A DNA stretch of 44,002 nucleotides, from positions 1-44,002 of the forward strand of contig JBGPKK010000022.1 of the NCBI GenBank assembly GCA_041485905.1, read 5' to 3'. This document shows, piece by piece, positions 38,956 to 44,002 of the stretch (positions are counted from its first letter, which is position 1; each line of letters begins with the position of its first letter). Origin of the DNA: JAHFUI01 sp041485905. Its GTDB lineage: Bacteria; Acidobacteriota; Vicinamibacteria; Vicinamibacterales; CAVVIG01. The position numbers were made by a program, and so were the translations under genes. The notes under the pieces were generated by a model. It had not been told where the DNA came from. It ran no database searches and saw only the letters and a list, made by a program, of their open reading frames with translations.

Positions 38956-41793
38956 TTAGAACTTCACGGTCACGCCCAGTCGAATCAAGCGTGGAGACTG
39001 GATCGACGACGCATTGTTCAGCGAACCGCCGAAGGTGTTGACCTGTATCAGCACCGGGTTGGCATTCAGCATGTTGAAGAGGCTCAGCTCCGGCCGCACC
39101 TCGACACCGCCGCTCCTGACCGACTTGGAAAGGCTGAAGTCGAGCTGGTTGACCCGATCGTTGTACTGCGTGCCCGGCTCGTTCAGCCGGATGTTCAAAC
39201 TCGACGGAACGAGTGCCGGCAGGATCTGTCTGTTGACCTGATACGTGATGGCGCGTTCGGATCCCGGCACGCTCTGAAAGTTTGCGCTCGCGCGAACGCC
39301 GTAGGGCAGCTGATAACTCCCCACCAGCTTGAACGACGTGAGGAGCGGGACGCCATACTGGGCCTGGTCGCAGAACCGCAGGCTGTTGGGGTCCTCCACC
39401 TGGCAGGTCTGCGTGAGCGTCCGCCCGGTCGACGTTCCGCCAGAGATCGTACCGCCGCGCGGCAGACGCAGGCTGAGTCCGACGTCGACGCCCTTGTACA
39501 CCCGCGTGTTCTGATCCGAATGGGTGTCGAGCTCGTTCACCTGTCCGAACTTCGTCGAACTGACGTTATAGACCGGCAGCGTCTGGCCGTTGCCCCGCGG
39601 GTCGGCAACCGACAGCAGCGTGTAGTCGCTGAAAGGAATGGCCAGGTTCTCGGTCCACGGAATGTTATAGAAGCTCCGCTGGTTGTAGCTCACCGAGACG
39701 GCGAAGCCGGGCCGCAGCTCGCGCTGGATGCCCACGTCGTATACCCGCTGGTACGGCCGCTTGATGTTCGGATCGGGATTCTGGTTGCGCCGTATGCCGA
39801 ACGTGAGATTGCTCGTCTTCCCGAGCTCGTTCTCCTGCGCGATGTCGTCTTTGTTGGTGTCCGTCCAGGAGCGCTGATCCATCGAGAACACCAACGGGTT
39901 GTAGGTCGACGCGAAGCCGGGGCCCTGCGACTGCACGTACACGCCGAGGGTGCCCTTGATGGCGGTCTTGCCGTCCCCAAACAGATCGTAGGACGCACCG
40001 AACCGCGGCGAGACATTCTTCCAGTTCGGGACGTTGGGAATGGCATCGAAATGACGCGCCGGCACGAATCGGCCGGCCGCGACCGTCTGTTCCGGCACCT
40101 CCGAATTGAAGTAGTCGTAGCGGATGCCCGGGCTGAGCGTCAGCCGCCTGGTCGTCCAGGTATCCTGCACGAAAATCCCCAGGTCGGCGTTCAGGTTGAC
40201 GAGGTTGTCGATCGGCGTGTTGTAGGCCTGGACCTGAAACGCCCTGCCGCTGCTGTATTGCTGGCGGATATCCCCGTTGACATTCAGCCGGGTGTCTCTC
40301 GACCAGCCCCATCGGTCCTGGAAGCCGACTTTGAACTGATGCGCGCCGGAGACATACGACAACGTGGCCTGCGCAACCCGCGAGATCGCCGGTTGACTGG
40401 CCGGCGCCGTCGTGCCCGGACCTGAGATCGACGCCGCCCACTGCGTGAGGAGCACCGTGTCCTGATGGCCGATCGTGCCATAGCTCGTCCCGGACGGACA
40501 CAGGTCGAACGCTGTGTGACAGCTGCCGATCGCGACCTCCGGCTCGTATCCATAGAGCTGATTGTTGAACGTTTCGTTGACGCCGAATTCGAACAGCAGC
40601 CTGTTGCTGATGGTCGAGGTCCATTTCCCCTGCGCGACGTGCTGGGCGGGCGAGTTCTGCGTGAACGCGGCGGCCGGCGCCACCAGCGAGCTCAACGTGC
40701 GATGGCCGCGGATTTTTGACGCCCAGTCGAAGAGCGCCGTGACCCGGTTCTTCTGACTGAGCTGCGACGTCAGCCGCAGTGGAAACGCCTTGAGGTTGTT
40801 GTCGTCCACCGCCTGGGTGCCGTCGGGATTGAAGGCGTTGGCCACGTAGTTGTTATAGGCCCAGTTGCGGCCGGACACGAAGAACCACAACCGGTCCTTC
40901 ATGATCGGTCCTCCCAGGCTGTAGTTGACGTCGTAGTCTCGATAGAGTTGGTCGGGTGTTGTGATACCTCGCGCTTTCAACGCATCGTCGAGGTTGTACC
41001 CCTGCGTGCTGCCGTTGGCCATCAGGAACACGCCGTCGCCGCTGAACTTGTTGCCGCCGGTCCTCGGGATCCGGTTCACGAGCACGCCGGAGAGCTGGTT
41101 CTCGGCGGCGCCGCCGCTCACCTGGACCGCGATTTCCTGCGTCTGCGCTTCGTTGTCGTAGGTGCACGAGCACTGGCCGGCGCCGAACATGGCGTCGACC
41201 ACGATGCCATCGATCAGGGTCCTCGAGTCGCCCGTGAGCGAGCCGTGCGTCAGCAGACTGCCGCCGGTCCACATCGCGCTCGAGCCTCCGACGTCGAACA
41301 CACCGGTGCTGACCGACGGCACGGTGCCGGCCATTAACTGGAAACTGCGGCCGGTCGGGATCGCTTCGAGCAGCGCCTGCGTGACCACCTCGCGCCGCTG
41401 GCTGGTCTGCACGTCGACGATCGGGCTCTCGCCGGTCACCGTCACGCTTTCGGCGACGGCGCCGACCCGCAGCTCGACGTTGATCGGAGCCGTGAAGTTG
41501 GCTTCCAGCACGATGCCCTCCCGGACGACCGTGCTGAACCCGTTCAGCGCGAAGGTCACCTTGTAGGTGCCGGGACGCAGGTCCACGACCCGGTACTGGC
41601 CCGCTTCGTTGCTGGTGACGGTCTTGGTCTTCTCGATGAGCGCCGGACTGCTTGCTTCAACCGTCACGCCGGGCAGCACCGCGCCCGTCGTGTCTTTCAC
41701 GACGCCGGCAATCGCGCTTTGCGCCATGACGAGGCGCGGCGCGACCAGGATTCCCGCGGCGACGAGCGCGAACGCCAGAACACGTGTACGCAT
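38956..41793 (-). CDS. TonB-dependent receptor 2, Oar-like
   Basis: 945 residues from ATG 41793 (AGAGGAG site; signal peptide VLAFALVAAGILVAPRLVMA). A carboxypeptidase-regulatory-like domain starts SAIAGVVKDTTGAVLPGVTV and is nearly identical in pattern to receptor 1. Then come a plug (TSQRREVVTQALLEAIPTGR) and a long barrel ending RLIRLGVTVKF with the terminal Phe of outer-membrane proteins. Oar-like receptors take up large or complex nutrients; the ligand is unknown. It is followed upstream on the same strand by the copper monooxygenase gene, 120 bases away, so the two may be co-regulated. Confidence 0.88.
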   Translation of the reverse strand: MRTRVLAFALVAAGILVAPRLVMAQSAIAGVVKDTTGAVLPGVTVEASSPALIEKTKTVTSNEAGQYRVVDLRPGTYKVTFALNGFSTVVREGIVLEANFTAPINVELRVGAVAESVTVTGESPIVDVQTSQRREVVTQALLEAIPTGRSFQLMAGTVPSVSTGVFDVGGSSAMWTGGSLLTHGSLTGDSRTLIDGIVVDAMFGAGQCSCTYDNEAQTQEIAVQVSGGAAENQLSGVLVNRIPRTGGNKFSGDGVFLMANGSTQGYNLDDALKARGITTPDQLYRDYDVNYSLGGPIMKDRLWFFVSGRNWAYNNYVANAFNPDGTQAVDDNNLKAFPLRLTSQLSQKNRVTALFDWASKIRGHRTLSSLVAPAAAFTQNSPAQHVAQGKWTSTISNRLLFEFGVNETFNNQLYGYEPEVAIGSCHTAFDLCPSGTSYGTIGHQDTVLLTQWAASISGPGTTAPASQPAISRVAQATLSYVSGAHQFKVGFQDRWGWSRDTRLNVNGDIRQQYSSGRAFQVQAYNTPIDNLVNLNADLGIFVQDTWTTRRLTLSPGIRYDYFNSEVPEQTVAAGRFVPARHFDAIPNVPNWKNVSPRFGASYDLFGDGKTAIKGTLGVYVQSQGPGFASTYNPLVFSMDQRSWTDTNKDDIAQENELGKTSNLTFGIRRNQNPDPNIKRPYQRVYDVGIQRELRPGFAVSVSYNQRSFYNIPWTENLAIPFSDYTLLSVADPRGNGQTLPVYNVSSTKFGQVNELDTHSDQNTRVYKGVDVGLSLRLPRGGTISGGTSTGRTLTQTCQVEDPNSLRFCDQAQYGVPLLTSFKLVGSYQLPYGVRASANFQSVPGSERAITYQVNRQILPALVPSSLNIRLNEPGTQYNDRVNQLDFSLSKSVRSGGVEVRPELSLFNMLNANPVLIQVNTFGGSLNNASSIQSPRLIRLGVTVKF

Positions 41794-41913
41794 ACGCTTC
41801 GCTCCTCTTGCAAATACGGTCGACGACCCCACCGAAGAGGTCCCGCCAGAGTCTCGCGGACCGGCGCGAGAAAAACAACCTAAAAACAGCGGGCGCCGCA
41901 CGATTTTCTCGCG

Positions 41914-43857
41914 TCACCGGGCCTCCTGGAAGGGTTTACGCTGCCTGTAGGAGTCCAGCCGCTCGCGAATCTGGCCGGCCAGGCGATCGTCGCGCGCCGC
42001 GATCGCCAGCGCCAACGCCTGTTCGGCGCTGGTCACGGCCTGTTCGAACTGCCCCGCCGCAGCGAACGAGAGCGCGAGGCCGTAGTGGGCGTCGACGTAG
42101 TTGTGGTCGATCCGGACCGCCTCTTGATACTGAGCGATCGCATCCGCCAGCTTGCCTTGCACCTGCAGCAGGACACCGAAGTTATGGTGGGCGGACGCGT
42201 CATCCGGCGCGAGCTCGATGGCCCGCCGATACGATCGCGCCGCTTCGTCCAGCTTGCTTTCCGCGTACAGCAGGGTACCCAGACTGCGGTGCGCGTTTGC
42301 ATAGCTCGGATCGATGTCGATGGCCTGCTGAAAGGCGCGCCGCGCTTCGTCACGTTTGCCCTGCGCGACGAGCGCCGTGCCGAGGTTGTAGTGCGCCGGC
42401 GCGGAATCAGGTGTGATCCGGACCGACGCGGCGAAATGCGCCGCGACCTGATCGAGATTGCCGGCCTGCGCGTACAACAGTGCGACGTCATTGTGCAGGG
42501 CAACGTTGGCGGGATCGGCGCGCAACATCATCTCGTAGCCCTTGATGTTCTCGAAGAGCTGCGCCGACTGAAGCCCTCGAGTCAGAATGTTCCGGTCGGT
42601 CTGATTGCGCGGAAGGACCTGAAACCACAGTTCGGCCATCTCATCGGAGGTTCGCTGTCCGAACGTGACGCGCCTCGGCGGGACGTTCGGGTTTACCGGA
42701 TTCCCGGCCGAGTTGTCATACGTCCAACGCATGGTGACCGAGGTGCCGACGGGCAGGGCGACGGGCGTGGTGTACCGATAGACGTCCTGCCAGTTGAAGT
42801 CCCAGTCTTTGATGGAGAGCAGCTGCTTCGTGGTCCCATCTGGCAGCGTCGCGTAGCCCTCAATCTCTCTCGCCAGGTTGTGTGCGTGAGGCTGAACGGT
42901 GTAGACGTCGACGTCAACGGGCAGCTTGTAGGAGGTCGTGACCACATGCCGCGGCTCGCCTGCCGGGATGTCGATGTCCTGCCGTGTCAGCCGGAGCAAG
43001 GCGGGGATCCGTGTCGGCGGCGTGTCCGAGAAGTACAACCCGACGCTCGCCTGAACGACCTCTGGCCTGCCGCTCGGGCGCAGGTGCAGCATCAGCACCA
43101 GATCGCTCTTCGCTTCCACCGGAAACGACATGCCTTCGGGGGCCGCGTATGGCGTGTGGCCGGGCGCCCAGTCGAGAAAGTATCCGTCTGGCGCCATCGA
43201 CGTGTGCGCGATCAAACCTTCGTACCCCGGTTCAGGGTCCTGCTCGTCAAGGTGTCGCGACATACCCGTCGCATCGATCTCCATCGTCGCGTGGTGCACG
43301 ACTCGGGGATTGCCCGGCCGAAGCTCCCAGGCCTTGATGTAGCGTCTGATTGCGATCGGGATCGGCAGGACGAAATGGCGATACATGTCGTCGCCGGCGG
43401 CGCGGAGCGTGTACGCCTGCATAGTGAGGACGAGATCGGGCTCGCCGAGCCGCCACGCGCCGGTCTTTGGGGGTGCGGGCGGGGACGCTCCCGGATCCCC
43501 TTCGAGCAGGCCGCCTGCGATCCACCGGTCGATCAACGAGATTTGTTCGTCGCTCAACCGCCGCGCGCCGACGAATTCGCCCACGCCGGGCTCCGGCTTC
43601 CACGGCGGCATGTAGCGGCGCTTCGTGGCGCTCGCGATCCTCTCGGCGCGGGCTTTCACGTCTGCAAACGTGATCAAGCTGAAGGACGCCGACCCCCCGG
43701 GCTGGTGACAAATCGAACAATGCGCAGCCATGAGCGGCGCGATATCGTGGGAGAACGTCGCCGGAGACTGCTGAGCGGCGTCACCACGTGCCAGCCGCAG
43801 CGCGATCAGCGCAAACACCAGCGACAGCAGCGCCGCACAGCGACTCGTCGTCCGCAC
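41914..43857 (-). CDS. PHM-type copper monooxygenase with N-terminal cytochrome c and C-terminal TPR
   Basis: 647 residues. GTG 43857 is the only start that gives the signal peptide (ALLSLVFALIALRLARG). A cytochrome domain has CSICHQPGG (47-51). The next ~350 residues match the copper type II ascorbate-dependent monooxygenase fold (PHM/DBM): VVHHATMEID (His188, His189), LMLHLRPSG (His258), VQPHAHNLAREIEG (His324, His326) and DEMAELWFQ (Met407), giving the full CuH and CuM ligand sets. The C-terminus (about 430-630) has TPR repeats (SAPAHYNLGTALVAQGKRDE; SYANAHRSLGTLLYAESKLD). The haem domain could replace ascorbate as electron donor. Substrate unknown; periplasmic or outer-membrane face. Confidence 0.83.
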   Translation of the reverse strand: MRTTSRCAALLSLVFALIALRLARGDAAQQSPATFSHDIAPLMAAHCSICHQPGGSASFSLITFADVKARAERIASATKRRYMPPWKPEPGVGEFVGARRLSDEQISLIDRWIAGGLLEGDPGASPPAPPKTGAWRLGEPDLVLTMQAYTLRAAGDDMYRHFVLPIPIAIRRYIKAWELRPGNPRVVHHATMEIDATGMSRHLDEQDPEPGYEGLIAHTSMAPDGYFLDWAPGHTPYAAPEGMSFPVEAKSDLVLMLHLRPSGRPEVVQASVGLYFSDTPPTRIPALLRLTRQDIDIPAGEPRHVVTTSYKLPVDVDVYTVQPHAHNLAREIEGYATLPDGTTKQLLSIKDWDFNWQDVYRYTTPVALPVGTSVTMRWTYDNSAGNPVNPNVPPRRVTFGQRTSDEMAELWFQVLPRNQTDRNILTRGLQSAQLFENIKGYEMMLRADPANVALHNDVALLYAQAGNLDQVAAHFAASVRITPDSAPAHYNLGTALVAQGKRDEARRAFQQAIDIDPSYANAHRSLGTLLYAESKLDEAARSYRRAIELAPDDASAHHNFGVLLQVQGKLADAIAQYQEAVRIDHNYVDAHYGLALSFAAAGQFEQAVTSAEQALALAIAARDDRLAGQIRERLDSYRQRKPFQEAR

Positions 43858-43948
43858 GAGTGGATCTTCGGGCCTCTCAGTGCAGTGTCAAGACATATTT
43901 CGCTCACCAATTGACGCGCCGCCTTCACGTCTCTACACTCCACGTACG

Positions 43949-43966
43949 GTCCGCCTGAAGGCGGAC
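43949..43966. repeat. REP-like palindrome
   Basis: GTCCGCC (43949-43955) and GGCGGAC (43960-43966) form a 7-bp stem with a TGAA loop. CGTAC flanks on both sides partly extend the symmetry. It lies in the last intergenic gap. Confidence 0.5.
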
Positions 43967-43989
43967 ACTACGTACCGAGTCGCCCACTC

Positions 43990-43996
43990 GAAAGGA
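43990..43996 (+). promoter_or_regulatory. ribosome-binding site for a gene beyond the window
   Basis: GAAAGGA at 43989-43995 followed by GCTGTC at the window end is an AAAGGAG ribosome site placed for a plus-strand start codon just past 44002. The rest of 43858-43988 holds only the palindrome at 43949. Confidence 0.4.
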
Positions 43997-44002
43997 GCTG
44001 TC

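Noticed and set aside
1..44002. tRNA, rRNA, riboswitch or insertion sequence
   Set aside because: No cloverleaf, rRNA-like stretch, conserved riboswitch core or transposase was recognised on reading; weak RNA elements could be missed without a covariance search.

Overview
The window reads as high-GC soil-type bacterial DNA, most likely an uncultured member of the Acidobacteriota (Vicinamibacteria-like). The reasons are two Oar-type TonB-dependent receptors with an N-terminal carboxypeptidase-regulatory-like domain, a DUF1800/DUF1501 pair, exported c-type cytochromes fused to TPR or ankyrin repeats, several copies of a secreted 'PDLSGVW' family, DUF6152 proteins, and Tat-exported enzymes. There is no rRNA or tRNA gene, so this placement is an inference from gene content. 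Almost every gene product carries a signal peptide, a Tat signal or membrane segments.

Layout. 1-135: tail of an IPT/TIG-domain protein. 343-5437 (minus): a CotH-like kinase fused to a ricin-type lectin, a divergent kinase-like protein, a Tat-exported TPP-dependent enzyme and a small cytochrome c. 5709-8831 (plus): TonB receptor 1. 8929-20885 (minus): a long co-oriented catabolic cluster. In transcription order it holds a 4-oxalomesaconate hydratase (LigJ-like), an SsuABC/TauABC-type importer interrupted by a broken toxin-antitoxin remnant, a haem/ankyrin/toroid protein, a LigB-type extradiol dioxygenase, two RraA/LigK-like aldolases around a PDLSGVW protein, an O-methyltransferase and an ACMSD-like amidohydrolase. 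21201-22479 (plus): DUF6152 plus PDLSGVW. 22469-22825: an amber-interrupted MmcQ/YjbR gene. 23083-27429: a cupredoxin, an outer-membrane-type protein, a double alpha/beta-hydrolase and a small secreted protein. 27503-29335: a winged-helix/TPR regulator divergent from a small beta-rich protein. 29327-30977: glycosyltransferase and coiled-coil partner. 30997-34120: DUF1501 and DUF1800. 34316-38893 (plus): DUF6152, PDLSGVW, DoxX-DoxX fused in frame to another PDLSGVW, exported VOC protein, di-haem cytochrome. 38956-43857 (minus): TonB receptor 2 and a PHM-type copper monooxygenase with cytochrome c and TPR domains.

How the genes may work together. The minus-strand cluster has the enzyme set expected for extradiol opening of a gallate- or protocatechuate-type ring, followed by hydration of 4-oxalomesaconate and aldol cleavage to pyruvate and oxaloacetate. 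It also has its own importer. The double hydrolase at 24410 has a feruloyl-esterase-like half and could supply aromatic acids from plant esters. The substrate is inferred, not shown.

Unexpected structure. Several gaps between co-oriented genes are filled by degenerate 7- or 8-bp tandem arrays with a different unit in each gap. They run up to, or across, start and stop codons (12061-12095, 13535-13562 with an inverted partner at 13587-13607, 17962-17996, 32245-32311). A triple 11-bp direct repeat overlaps the start codon of the OmpR-type regulator at 28828.
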